Of a DNA stretch of 64,000 nt, positions 51,446 through 59,780 are shown one piece after another. This stretch comes from Ruminococcus albus AD2013 (GTDB lineage: Bacteria; Bacillota; Clostridia; Oscillospirales; Ruminococcaceae), in contig NZ_JAGS01000001.1 in assembly GCF_000526775.1 (NCBI RefSeq), forward strand, positions 3,162,001 through 3,226,000. Direction: 5' to 3'. Position 1 is the first letter of the stretch. The number at the start of each line of letters is the position of its first letter. Below the pieces are notes generated by a model that saw nothing but the letters and a program-made list of their open reading frames with translations, did no database searches and had not been told where the DNA came from. A program made the position numbers and the translations under genes.

Positions 51446-52192
51446 ATGAAGACAGTTATTTTCGGTGAGAAAAACAGCGATACTATCATCCTGCTCCACG
51501 GCGGCGGGCTCTCATGGTGGGGATACCGCGAAGCTGCGCAGATACTTTCAAAGCAGTATCGTGTGGTTCTTCCTATTTTAGACGGTCATGCAGGGAGCGA
51601 CAGGGACTTTTCTTCGATAGAAGACACCGCGACGGAAGTCATTACATATATAGATGAAAATTTCGGCGGCAGTGTGAAACTTCTCGGCGGGCTGTCTCTC
51701 GGCGGACAGGTCGCACTTGAAATGCTGGCACAGCACGGGGATATCTGCGAAAATGCAGTGATAGAGAGCGCACTTGTTATACCCTCAAAGATGACAGCGG
51801 CGCTTTTGCCCTCATCACTGAAAATGAGTTACGGGCTGATTCAAAAAGAGTGGTTCGCGAGGAAACAGTTCGCGGCACTGAAGATAAAGGACGAACTGTT
51901 TGAGGATTATTTCCGCGACACCAAGGAGATAACTCTTGAAAATATGACAGCTTTTCTCACGGCAAATCAGCAGTATGAACTGAAAAGCTCTGTGAAAGAT
52001 ACTTCTGCGCGAGTGTATGTTTTTGCAGGCGGAAAAGAAATGAAGTCGGTAAAACGATCGGCTGAGATGATAAACAAAGCCGTTAAGGGCAGCAGCATCG
52101 AGGTGCTTGACGGAATGTATCACGGAGAGTTCTCCATGAGATACGCGGAGAGATATGCCGATAAGATAATTGATATCTGCGGAGGAAAATGA
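51446..52192 (+). CDS. Alpha/beta-hydrolase
   Basis: A 248-residue alpha/beta-hydrolase: oxyanion strand IILLHGGGLSWWGY (residues ~13-26), nucleophile elbow LLGGLSLGGQVALEML (Ser ~90), acid in the VYVFAGGKEMKS strand, and catalytic His in LDGMYHGEFSM (~232). It is probably an esterase or thioesterase with an unknown substrate. It overlaps the next gene by one base (TGATG). Confidence 0.88.
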   Translation: MKTVIFGEKNSDTIILLHGGGLSWWGYREAAQILSKQYRVVLPILDGHAGSDRDFSSIEDTATEVITYIDENFGGSVKLLGGLSLGGQVALEMLAQHGDICENAVIESALVIPSKMTAALLPSSLKMSYGLIQKEWFARKQFAALKIKDELFEDYFRDTKEITLENMTAFLTANQQYELKSSVKDTSARVYVFAGGKEMKSVKRSAEMINKAVKGSSIEVLDGMYHGEFSMRYAERYADKIIDICGGK

Positions 52193-52644
52193 TGTTGGAC
52201 AAACTTAACGATAAGGTTATCGGATTTCTGATAAGGGCGAAGAAAGCCACTTATGCGGGCAAGGGCGCGGAAAGCGCAAGCAGCCGTCCGAAATCCCATG
52301 ATTTGAAGTACAGCGAGGACGGGCTTACCTACATAGATACTTATCTCGGCGGCGAGAGATTTGCGGGCGAGGAAGCTTTATGGTGTGACGGCGAACCATT
52401 CTGGTCGATGAATTATGTCGGCAGAGTGACAGGTGAGAATTTCAGCGGAGATTTTCTGAAAGAGGCACTGTTAAGAGTTCCTGCTGATAAGCCATTCAGA
52501 GGACCTGCGCGTTATGAAGACGGCGGATATGTATACGAATGCGAGGTAAGCGGTGATACCTGCTGGTTTTATGGGCATGAGATAATATCGTTGAATGGTG
52601 TGCAGATATATGAATGTCTGTTCCACGGCGGAAGCATAAAGTAA
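52192..52644 (+). CDS. DUF5680-family protein
   Basis: A 150-residue protein resembling DUF5680: FLIRAKKATYAGKGAE, SSRPKSHDLKY, YIDTYLGGERFAGEEALW and YECEVSGDTCWFYGHE. The function of the family is not known. Start: GGAGGA (52181-52186) is five bases from ATG 52192, while the ATG at 52189 is too close, so 52192 is chosen. Confidence 0.8.
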   Translation: MLDKLNDKVIGFLIRAKKATYAGKGAESASSRPKSHDLKYSEDGLTYIDTYLGGERFAGEEALWCDGEPFWSMNYVGRVTGENFSGDFLKEALLRVPADKPFRGPARYEDGGYVYECEVSGDTCWFYGHEIISLNGVQIYECLFHGGSIK

Positions 52645-52654
52645 GGAGGGCATT

Positions 52655-53146
52655 ATGCCGTTTACAAAGATAAAGAAAAGGCTTGAGACGGAGTTTCTTG
52701 CGCCCTCATTGCAGGGGCGTGTGACATACTTTGCCACCTCATACAGCAAATATCCCGACCATGAGGGGCGTGCGGCAATACGTGTTGACGGTGTTGAGGT
52801 CTTCAAGAGCGACTATTTTGAACTCATGATGCTGCATTCACAGAAATACCATGAGCAGGAAGAAAGCGGCGCAGGGCTTCACAGAAGCTGGATGCAAGCA
52901 TTTGATGAAGCCGAAAAAGCTGGCGGATTTGACCATCAAGTATTTTACCGCGCCTTTGATATGTTCTCTTCACAGCCGATTGAGGAGAGCCTGAAAAGCG
53001 AGTATCCGCTTGTCAGGATATTTGCGATACTCGACAGGCGGACGGGTAAGCGCAGACTTTCTGCTATGGCTGAGGAAATGGAGAGCGCACCGCCTTTTAT
53101 ACAGATATTTTACAAGCTGAGATGCGAAGCGGAGGGCTTATCGTGA
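52655..53146 (+). CDS. SF0329-like conserved protein
   Basis: A 163-residue protein whose start (MPFTKIKKRLETEFLAPSLQ, GRVTYFATSYSKYPDHEGRA) resembles the SF0329 group of conserved proteins of unknown function. A later block, VRIFAILDRRTGKRRLSAMA, is also typical. No catalytic motif is evident. AAGGAGG precedes the ATG. The stop overlaps the GTG start of the next gene. Confidence 0.75.
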   Translation: MPFTKIKKRLETEFLAPSLQGRVTYFATSYSKYPDHEGRAAIRVDGVEVFKSDYFELMMLHSQKYHEQEESGAGLHRSWMQAFDEAEKAGGFDHQVFYRAFDMFSSQPIEESLKSEYPLVRIFAILDRRTGKRRLSAMAEEMESAPPFIQIFYKLRCEAEGLS

Positions 53147-53655
53147 GAGAATTCGACAACAGGAAGTCGCTGAAGACATTCTGGCACAGGCACGGACATC
53201 AGCTTGCAGGACTTATCGTGCTGGCGGGAGTACTGACAATTGGCTATATCGGTTATCGTGAAAGCCACCCAAAGGCGGTCAGTGTTGATGATATCAAATC
53301 GGAGATGCCAACTTATGAGGAGACGCTTGGCATTGATAAACTAAAGCTGAGTTATGATATCAAGGTCGATGGCTTTGACGGAGAGATGTTCCTGTACAGC
53401 GTTTATTTTGAAAATCCCCCCACAGATGAAGATATCAGTGCGGTGGAAGAGTGTATGGATAAACTCCCGCAGGATGACGAAAATACATATCACGGAGATG
53501 TTATGGTCTTTGCAGATGAACCCGACAAAGTAACGGTGATGCTCGATCTCGGAAATGCAGATGATGAACAGTATATAACCGAAGTCCCGAAAGCACTGGA
53601 CGGTATGAAAGGCATTAAAAAGGTTGTTATAAACGAAGGTGCGGGGGAGTATTGA
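53143..53655 (+). CDS. Membrane-anchored protein of unknown function
   Basis: A 170-residue protein with one transmembrane helix (~residues 20-40, AGLIVLAGVLTIGYIGY) after a basic N-terminus and a ~130-residue acidic outer domain rich in Asp/Glu. No family recognised. Start: GTG 53143 with GGAGGG six bases upstream, overlapping the previous TGA; an ATG 21 bases upstream lacks a ribosome site. Confidence 0.7.
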   Translation: MREFDNRKSLKTFWHRHGHQLAGLIVLAGVLTIGYIGYRESHPKAVSVDDIKSEMPTYEETLGIDKLKLSYDIKVDGFDGEMFLYSVYFENPPTDEDISAVEECMDKLPQDDENTYHGDVMVFADEPDKVTVMLDLGNADDEQYITEVPKALDGMKGIKKVVINEGAGEY

Positions 53656-53657
53656 GT

Positions 53658-54071
53658 ATGGAGCGTATGACCTGGTCCGCTGAGGACTATAAGTATATCG
53701 ACGAAAAATACTACGCCGGTTTTGAGGGCGAGGAAGAGTACGTCTTTTTTACCTGTGATGAAAAGGGCATAAGGTGGGGCTATGGTATATGGGACGGATA
53801 TCTTGGTGCTGTGGTTGACGGTATAAAACCGGAAGAATATGGATTTATCGGGTTACAGCTCTATTATCATGTTGATATGTTAAATGAGGAACTTTGTCCC
53901 GATGACGTATACGAATTTAAAGACCCTGTAACAGTGTACAGACAGCTTGCGGCGGTGGATAAGACGAAACTGAGATTTTTGCCTAAAAGCGGCGAAGTGT
54001 TGGATGTATTGAAAAAACTATTCAGGGACGCGGCTGAAACAGGTAAGCCCGTATGTGTTTATTATTTTTGA
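53658..54071 (+). CDS. Unknown acidic protein
   Basis: A 137-residue soluble acidic protein with many Tyr and Trp residues (EDYKYIDEKYYAGFEGEEEY, GIRWGYGIWDGYLGAVVDG). I do not recognise the family; the look is similar to small immunity-type proteins, which is only an impression. ATG 53658 has GGGGGAG nine bases upstream and lies two bases after the previous stop. Confidence 0.65.
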   Translation: MERMTWSAEDYKYIDEKYYAGFEGEEEYVFFTCDEKGIRWGYGIWDGYLGAVVDGIKPEEYGFIGLQLYYHVDMLNEELCPDDVYEFKDPVTVYRQLAAVDKTKLRFLPKSGEVLDVLKKLFRDAAETGKPVCVYYF

Positions 54072-54089
54072 CCGAAAGGAAGTATCATT

Positions 54090-54713
54090 ATGAAAAATAT
54101 AGTAGTACTGGTCTCGGGCGGCGGGACTAATTTACAGGCACTGATAGACGCTCAGGAAAGAGGAGAGATAAAGGGCGGAAAGATAAGCTGTGTAATATCC
54201 TCAAAAGAGGGCGCATATGCCCTTGAAAGAGCGGCTAAGGCAGGTATACCCTCAGTGGTGCTGCCCAGAAAGGAGTATGCTGACAAAAAGGCATACAGTC
54301 AGGCTATACTTGAAGAACTTGACAGACAGAAAGCCGACCTCGTTGTGCTGGCAGGATTCATGATAATCCTTGACGAAGTAGTTACAAAGGCTTATCCCTA
54401 CAAGATAATCAACGTTCATCCCGCACTGATACCCTCTTTCTGCGGTGAGGGCTACTATGGTCTGAAAGTTCATGAAAAGGCTCTGGAATACGGTGTCAAG
54501 ATCAGCGGTGCGACTATACACTTTGTAAATGAAGAAGCAGACGCAGGTGCAATAATTCTTCAGGGCGCAGTTGATATCGCCAACGACGAGACCCCCGAAA
54601 CTCTCCAGAAGAAGATAATGGAAAACGTGGAGTGGAAGCTCCTGCCCAAGGCAGTTTCGCTGTTCTGTGAGGACAGAATAACTATCCGTGACGGCAAGGC
54701 TTACGTTGATTAA
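54090..54713 (+). CDS. purN: Phosphoribosylglycinamide formyltransferase
   Basis: A 207-residue GART that formylates GAR with 10-formyl-THF. N-terminal VVLVSGGGTNLQALIDAQ (residues ~4-21), VLAGFMIIL, the catalytic NVHPALIPSF (Asn and His ~108-110) and ISGATIHFVNEEADAGAIIL (catalytic Asp ~145). GAAAGGAAG before the ATG. It follows the six small unknown genes and may be transcribed with them from the purE side. Confidence 0.96.
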   Translation: MKNIVVLVSGGGTNLQALIDAQERGEIKGGKISCVISSKEGAYALERAAKAGIPSVVLPRKEYADKKAYSQAILEELDRQKADLVVLAGFMIILDEVVTKAYPYKIINVHPALIPSFCGEGYYGLKVHEKALEYGVKISGATIHFVNEEADAGAIILQGAVDIANDETPETLQKKIMENVEWKLLPKAVSLFCEDRITIRDGKAYVD

Positions 54714-54756
54714 TGGCTTTATCTGAAAAAAAATAGTGATAATTCTTTGCTATGAC

Positions 54757-54785
54757 TTGCAATCGGCGAAAATTTCTGCTATAAT
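54757..54785 (+). promoter_or_regulatory. Promoter of the IMP cyclohydrolase gene
   Basis: TTGCAA (54757-54762), 17 bases, TATAAT (54780-54785) with an extended -10 TG. It gives a ~155-base leader. Confidence 0.75.
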
Positions 54786-54888
54786 ATATAGTTGATATGA
54801 TGCGCGTGCATATTCACTGTGCGCGATAGTGGTTTTTTACTAGGCTGTTTTTAAGCTGTTAAAGAATATGAAGAAAACATTGGTAAAT

Positions 54889-54912
54889 ACCATTGAAGCA
54901 AAGTTCAATGGT
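54889..54912 (+). promoter_or_regulatory. Inverted repeat in the leader before the IMP cyclohydrolase gene
   Basis: Perfect 9-bp inverted repeat ACCATTGAA / TTCAATGGT with loop GCAAAG, ~20 bases before the AAGGAGG ribosome site. It could be a regulator-binding site or an RNA hairpin; it has no T-run and is not a terminator. Further upstream is a GC-rich pair of GCGC motifs (about 54802-54824). Confidence 0.55.
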
Positions 54913-54945
54913 CAACCATAAACCTTATCAAGGAGGTCAAAAAAT

Positions 54946-55662
54946 ATGAAAACACTTGACATTTACGAGGAACTGAAAGGCAACGCTTACCCCGGAAGAG
55001 GTATCATCATCGGCAAGAGCGCTGACGGCAAGCACGCTGTTACTGCTTATTTCATCATGGGCAGAAGCGTGAATTCCAGAAACAGAGTTTTCACCGAAAC
55101 TGCTGACGGCATCAAGACCGAGGCAGCTGATCCTTCAAAGCTTTCCGATCCTCATCTGATAATATATTCCCCTGTAAGAGTACTGGGCAACAAGACCATC
55201 GTTACCAACGGCGATCAGACTGATACTATATACGAGCTTATGGACAAGCAGCAGACTTTCGAGCAGAGCCTGCGCACAAGAGAGTATGAGGACGATGCTC
55301 CCAACTATACACCCAGAATTTCCGGTATCATGCACGTTGGCGACGGTCAGTACAACTATGCTATGAGCATACTGAAATCCGCTGACGGCAACCCAGACAG
55401 TGTTGAGAGATTCACTTTCAGCTATTCAACTCCCATAGCAGGCTTTGGTCATTTCATCCACACCTATATGGGTGACGGCAATCCTCTGCCCAGCTTTGAA
55501 GGTGAACCCAAGAAGATCGCTATCCCCAACGATATCGATGAGTTCACCAACGGTCTCTGGAACGCACTGAACGAGGATAACAAGGTATCCCTGTTTGTAA
55601 GGTTCATCGATATCGAAACAGGCAAGGCTGTATCGAAGATCGTAAACAAGTATACAAAGTAA
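54946..55662 (+). CDS. IMP cyclohydrolase, archaeal PurO-like
   Basis: A 238-residue protein of the IMP_cyclohyd family (PF07826): YPGRGIIIGKSADGKHAVTAYFIMGRS near the start, NRVFTETADGIKTEAADPSK, RISGIMHVGDGQYNYAMSIL and FTFSYSTPIAGFGHFIHTY. It closes FAICAR to IMP, the last step of the pathway. Most bacteria use the N-terminal domain of PurH for this; here the AICAR transformylase is a separate gene 3 kb downstream, so the two steps are split. The start has AAGGAGG. Its stop (TAATG) overlaps the next start. Confidence 0.92.
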   Translation: MKTLDIYEELKGNAYPGRGIIIGKSADGKHAVTAYFIMGRSVNSRNRVFTETADGIKTEAADPSKLSDPHLIIYSPVRVLGNKTIVTNGDQTDTIYELMDKQQTFEQSLRTREYEDDAPNYTPRISGIMHVGDGQYNYAMSILKSADGNPDSVERFTFSYSTPIAGFGHFIHTYMGDGNPLPSFEGEPKKIAIPNDIDEFTNGLWNALNEDNKVSLFVRFIDIETGKAVSKIVNKYTK

Positions 55663-56063
55663 TGGCAAGGCAGCTGATAAGATATTTCTCGATAGCTCCC
55701 GGCAACGGGTACACGCTCGGCATGACAGAGGACGGACGGTATGTTTTTGCGGGAAATATCGGCAGCACACAGATGACCGAGCTTTACGATATCGGCAAAG
55801 AGCTTTATGAGAAGTTTACCGACCCTGCCAACAAGGATAAACTGCGGGATATGATAAAGGATATATATACCGAATGTAAGTGTATAGCCTTTCAGGGTTC
55901 GCGCATCGAGCCTATGCCGATACTTGTTCCCGAGCATAAAACTCTGGCGGAGCATATGGAGTATTTCCGTTTTATAAACGAGAACCATGTCATAGGCGGC
56001 ATGATCGAGGACGAAAAGGTCATACTTTTGACCGAGAACGGTAAGCAGAGCTTTGACCTGTAA
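55662..56063 (+). CDS. Unknown protein coupled to the IMP cyclohydrolase
   Basis: A 133-residue soluble protein (MARQLIRYFSIAPGNGYTLG..., VFAGNIGSTQMTELYDIGKE). It starts on the last base of the IMP cyclohydrolase stop (TAATG), so it is translated with it. The family is not recognised. Coupling suggests a shared condition of expression, not necessarily a shared pathway. Confidence 0.65.
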   Translation: MARQLIRYFSIAPGNGYTLGMTEDGRYVFAGNIGSTQMTELYDIGKELYEKFTDPANKDKLRDMIKDIYTECKCIAFQGSRIEPMPILVPEHKTLAEHMEYFRFINENHVIGGMIEDEKVILLTENGKQSFDL

Positions 56064-56086
56064 AAATATTCCAAAGGAGAAGAATT

Positions 56087-56641
56087 ATGGAACTGCTATC
56101 CATGAAATGTCCAAACTGTGCAGGGAACATAAATTATAAACATGGTAAAACCAGCTGCAAATGTCCCTACTGCGATTCGGTTATAAAGATATCCATGTCC
56201 GCAGAAGATCTGGATTATGAGCAGATGATGAGAGATAGCGCTGCTGCTGAGAACGCTAAAAAAACCTATCTGGCAAAGCTTAAAAGGTGGCAGACCATAA
56301 AGTATGTCTCAATGGTGTTGTGTGTAGTCATAGGTTTTGTGTTCGGCTTTGCACCTGAACATTCGAGTATGTCAACGATATCAGGCTTTCCTGTTATCGT
56401 GCTGCTTTTTGGCGGCGGTCCGATACTCCATTCCTTTGCACCGACTCCTCCCGATATAATTCTGAATAAACTTACCCCCAAGGAAAGACCCAGTTCAACA
56501 GGAGCACTTTACGGTATCGTGATCGGTATGCTGCTGTTGGGCGGAGTGATCGGCGAGATGGTCAAGGGAGACAGTTTTTCCGAAAAGGACAGCGGATCAA
56601 GTGTGGCTTCGGTAGTCTTTGAAATGAGCCAAGGCAGGTAA
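56087..56641 (+). CDS. Zinc-ribbon membrane protein, copy 1
   Basis: A 184-residue protein. N-terminal zinc ribbon MKCPNCAGNINY...KCPYCDS (residues ~6-35), a helical segment, then about three hydrophobic segments (~72-90, ~100-118, ~145-162). Zinc-ribbon plus membrane proteins of this kind are common in Firmicutes without known function. AAAGGAGAAG before the ATG. The next gene is a paralogue. Confidence 0.75.
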   Translation: MELLSMKCPNCAGNINYKHGKTSCKCPYCDSVIKISMSAEDLDYEQMMRDSAAAENAKKTYLAKLKRWQTIKYVSMVLCVVIGFVFGFAPEHSSMSTISGFPVIVLLFGGGPILHSFAPTPPDIILNKLTPKERPSSTGALYGIVIGMLLLGGVIGEMVKGDSFSEKDSGSSVASVVFEMSQGR

Positions 56642-56645
56642 TTAC

Positions 56646-57158
56646 ATGGAAATAATGGCAATGAAATGCCCGAACTGTTCGGGTGATATAAACTATGCCC
56701 CTGGTCAGCGGGTGACAAAATGCCCCTACTGTGATTCGGTGCTGAACATAAAGGAAGGCTCTGACAGGGCAGTCCTTGAAAGAACCAAAAATGAATTCAA
56801 GAACATCGAGCATATCAGGTATGAATATGCCAGAAGCGTCCAGCACTGGAAAACGCTCACATATCTCTATTACGGGCTTGTATTCGTGCTGACGATCACA
56901 GCTTTCATGTTGTTAGACTTCTTCAGGAATCATTCAGGCGGGTATGATCTCGGCGGGATAATTTTTATGATGCTGTGCATATCCTTTCTGGCAGTACCTG
57001 CGGTCTTTTCTAAAACAGTACCCATCCCACCCAAAGAAGTCGAACAGCCGCTGAGACTGAGATCAGGGCTGCCCGCTGCTGTCAGAATGACAGTTACCGC
57101 ATTGCTGGTAGCTTTGGGAGGTGGTTTCATAGCTTATCTCATCATGGAGATTTTGTGA
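56646..57158 (+). CDS. Zinc-ribbon membrane protein, copy 2
   Basis: A 170-residue paralogue of the previous protein: MKCPNCSGDINYAPGQ and KCPYCDSVLNI in the first 40 residues, a helical segment containing YEYARSVQHWKTLTYL, then three hydrophobic segments. Only four bases separate the two genes. The ribbons are well kept and the membrane parts diverged, as expected for an old tandem duplication. Confidence 0.75.
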   Translation: MEIMAMKCPNCSGDINYAPGQRVTKCPYCDSVLNIKEGSDRAVLERTKNEFKNIEHIRYEYARSVQHWKTLTYLYYGLVFVLTITAFMLLDFFRNHSGGYDLGGIIFMMLCISFLAVPAVFSKTVPIPPKEVEQPLRLRSGLPAAVRMTVTALLVALGGGFIAYLIMEIL

Positions 57159-57202
57159 TCATCTTCTTCGCATAACAGTTTCTGAAACAGTGAGGTATGG
57201 AT

Positions 57203-57739
57203 ATGGATAAAGACTTCCCGAAATTCAGATATCACCCCGACCCCATAGGCACAGGGGCTTTCAAAAAGGCTGACAAGCCGCAGATATGCGAATGCTGCGG
57301 CAAAAAGACCGGATATGTATACGAAAGTCCATTCTATTCGACAGAAGATGTTGAGTGTCTGTGTCCATGGTGTATAGCCGACGGCAGTGCCGCAAAGAAA
57401 TTTGACGGCGAGTTTCAGGACGCTTACAGCTGTGAGGAGATTGATGATGTATCCAAGCTGGACGAACTTATACACCGTACCCCGGGATACTGCGGGTGGC
57501 AGCAGGAAGTCTGGCTGGCACATTGTAATGATTACTGCGCTTTTGTGGGCTATGTGGGTATGGCAGAACTTGAAAAGATGGGTCTTTCAGATAAACTGGA
57601 AGATATCTACCGCAAGGACGAGGCTATGTTCGATATCGGTGATATCAGAGAATGTATGACAAACGGCGGCAGTATGCAGGGCTATCTTTTCAGGTGCCTG
57701 CACTGCGGAAAGTATCAGCTTTATGCTGACTGTGACTGA
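57203..57739 (+). CDS. CbrC-family (UPF0167) protein
   Basis: A 178-residue Cys-rich protein of the CbrC/UPF0167 family: FPKFRYHPDPIGTGAF, CECCGKKTGYVYESPFYS, LCPWCIADGSAAKKFDGEF, RTPGYCGWQQEVWLAHC and the C-terminal YLFRCLHCGKYQLYADCD. Three CxxC pairs suggest zinc binding. In E. coli CbrC is linked to colicin E2 tolerance; the molecular role is unknown. Start: GAGGT (57192-57196) favours ATG 57203 over ATG 57197. Confidence 0.85.
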   Translation: MDKDFPKFRYHPDPIGTGAFKKADKPQICECCGKKTGYVYESPFYSTEDVECLCPWCIADGSAAKKFDGEFQDAYSCEEIDDVSKLDELIHRTPGYCGWQQEVWLAHCNDYCAFVGYVGMAELEKMGLSDKLEDIYRKDEAMFDIGDIRECMTNGGSMQGYLFRCLHCGKYQLYADCD

Positions 57740-57764
57740 ACATCGCCTGTGGAGGTGTCAGAAT

Positions 57765-58583
57765 ATGAATAATAATGACAAGTACAGGCAGAACAAAAAG
57801 AACGGGTTTGTTATAATCACCCTTTTCACACTGCTATTCTTACCTATGATGCTCTTTGACGTATTTGATCTGATCTTTGCTTTACCTTTTCTGCTGCTGC
57901 TTTGGGGGCCGTTCCTTTTCTTTATCAGCAAGACAGAAAAGGAATACAGGCGCTCGAAACTTCTGTACAAGGGCGACCTTGATGAAGCTGTAAGAAAATG
58001 CCGGAATGTGAAGGGCGACAATGCAGCGCTGGATCAGGGTATCTACGGTTTGTTATCATGTCATTTGACTCTTTACACCGATATAGACATTATTCAGCCG
58101 AGGTATTACGGTCTTCAAAGCAATAAACCGACGTATCAGCTGTATATTTATATAAAGTATAACAGTGAAGCAGCGAGCGATGTGCTGAATTTTGCGACAC
58201 GCAGTGAAATTGAAGAGTTTATCGAAATGATAAAAAGCGTTTCACCCATCGAACTGAGAGTGAACGAACCTTCGGGCGCACCAACAGGCAAAGAAATGGA
58301 CTCATTGACAAGAGCAGCACTGGGAAACACTGTGGCAGATATTTTACAGTTCGACAAGTATTCGGCAGAACAGATAGATGCCCGCGCCAACAGAAACAGT
58401 GATGATATTCTGGTGGTAAAAGATCCTGATGACCCGATGTTCAAAAACATGGGCATAGAAATGCGCCGCATGGATGAAAGAACTAAAACTGTGGATCCCG
58501 ATGATTTCTTCGGTAAAGTCCCGATAGTAAAAGCTGATAAAGACGCGGATGATCCCGCGGATAAGGATAAAATTATATTTTAA
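57765..58583 (+). CDS. Membrane protein of unknown function
   Basis: A 272-residue protein with two closely spaced hydrophobic segments at ~13-50, a ~170-residue mixed alpha/beta cytoplasmic region and a polar Asp/Lys-rich tail (DPDDFFGKVPIVKADKDADD). I recognise no family. Start: GGAGGT eight bases before ATG 57765; a slightly longer frame opens inside the previous gene but has no ribosome site. It lies 16 bases before the AICAR transformylase gene. Confidence 0.7.
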   Translation: MNNNDKYRQNKKNGFVIITLFTLLFLPMMLFDVFDLIFALPFLLLLWGPFLFFISKTEKEYRRSKLLYKGDLDEAVRKCRNVKGDNAALDQGIYGLLSCHLTLYTDIDIIQPRYYGLQSNKPTYQLYIYIKYNSEAASDVLNFATRSEIEEFIEMIKSVSPIELRVNEPSGAPTGKEMDSLTRAALGNTVADILQFDKYSAEQIDARANRNSDDILVVKDPDDPMFKNMGIEMRRMDERTKTVDPDDFFGKVPIVKADKDADDPADKDKIIF

Positions 58584-58598
58584 TCGGAGGTAATAACA

Positions 58599-59780
58599 AT
58601 GGCAAACGAGATGCTTTTGAAGTACGGCTGCAACCCCAATCAGAAGCCGTCAAGAGTATATATGGAGGATGGTAAGGATCTTCCTATCGAAGTGCTCAAC
58701 GGCAAGCCCGGCTATATCAACCTGCTGGACGCTTTCAACGGCTGGCAGCTGGTAAAGGAGCTGAAAGCTGCTACCGGTATGTGCGCTGCAACTTCTTTCA
58801 AGCACGTATCTCCCGCAGGTGCCGCTATCGGCAGACCCCTGACAGAGACTGAGGCTAAGATATACTTCGTTGACGATCTGGGCGAGCTTTCTTCACTGGC
58901 TTGCGCTTATGCAAGGGCAAGAGGTGCAGACAGAATGTCCAGCTACGGCGATTTCATCGCACTGTCCGATGTATGTGATGTTCCTACTGCCAAGATGATA
59001 CAGAGAGAGGTATCCGACGGCGTTATCGCTCCCGGCTATACCGATGAAGCTCTGGAGATACTCAAGTCCAAGAGAAAGGGTACATACAATATCATCAAGA
59101 TCGACGAGAACTATGTTCCCGCTGAGATCGAGCGCAAGCAGGTATTCGGCGTGACCTTCGAGCAGGGCAGAAACGAGCTGAAGATCGATAAGGCACTGCT
59201 TTCCAACGTTGTTACCGAGAATAAGGATATCCCCGATGACAAGCTGGAAGATCTGATGATCTCCCTCATCACACTGAAGTATACCCAGTCCAACTCCGTA
59301 TGCTATGTCAAGAACGGACAGGCTATCGGTATCGGTGCAGGTCAGCAGTCCAGAGTACACTGCACAAGACTTGCAGGCAGCAAGGCTGATAACTGGTGGC
59401 TGAGACAGAACCCCAAGGTAATGGCTCTGCCTTTCAAGGACGATATCCGCAGACCTGACCGTGACAACGCTATCGACGTATATATCGGCGATGAGTACGA
59501 GGACGTTCTGGCTGAGGGCGAGTGGCAGAGAATATTCAAGACCAAGCCCGAGCCTCTGACCCGCGAGGAGAAGAAGGAATGGCTGGCTAAGAATACCGAT
59601 GTATGTCTCGGCTCCGATGCTTTCTTCCCCTTCGGCGACAATATCGAGAGAGCTAAGAAGTCAGGCGTTGCATATATCGCAGAGCCCGGCGGATCTATCC
59701 GTGATGACAATGTTATAGATACCTGCAACAAGTACGGTATGGCTATGGCATTCACAGGTATCAGACTCTTCCATCACTAA
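58599..59780 (+). CDS. Stand-alone AICAR transformylase (PurH C-terminal domain only)
   Basis: A 393-residue phosphoribosylaminoimidazolecarboxamide formyltransferase without the N-terminal IMP cyclohydrolase domain. Signatures: LKYGCNPNQKPSRVYM at the start, GYINLLDAFNGWQLVKEL, the catalytic ATSFKHVSPAGAAIG (Lys-His, ~residue 68), LKYTQSNSVCYV and GAGQQSRVHCTRLAGSKAD, then SDAFFPFGDNIERA. It transfers formyl from 10-formyl-THF to AICAR. Combined with the separate PurO-like cyclohydrolase at 54946, it completes IMP synthesis. GGAGGTAATAACA precedes the ATG. Confidence 0.95.
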   Translation: MANEMLLKYGCNPNQKPSRVYMEDGKDLPIEVLNGKPGYINLLDAFNGWQLVKELKAATGMCAATSFKHVSPAGAAIGRPLTETEAKIYFVDDLGELSSLACAYARARGADRMSSYGDFIALSDVCDVPTAKMIQREVSDGVIAPGYTDEALEILKSKRKGTYNIIKIDENYVPAEIERKQVFGVTFEQGRNELKIDKALLSNVVTENKDIPDDKLEDLMISLITLKYTQSNSVCYVKNGQAIGIGAGQQSRVHCTRLAGSKADNWWLRQNPKVMALPFKDDIRRPDRDNAIDVYIGDEYEDVLAEGEWQRIFKTKPEPLTREEKKEWLAKNTDVCLGSDAFFPFGDNIERAKKSGVAYIAEPGGSIRDDNVIDTCNKYGMAMAFTGIRLFHH

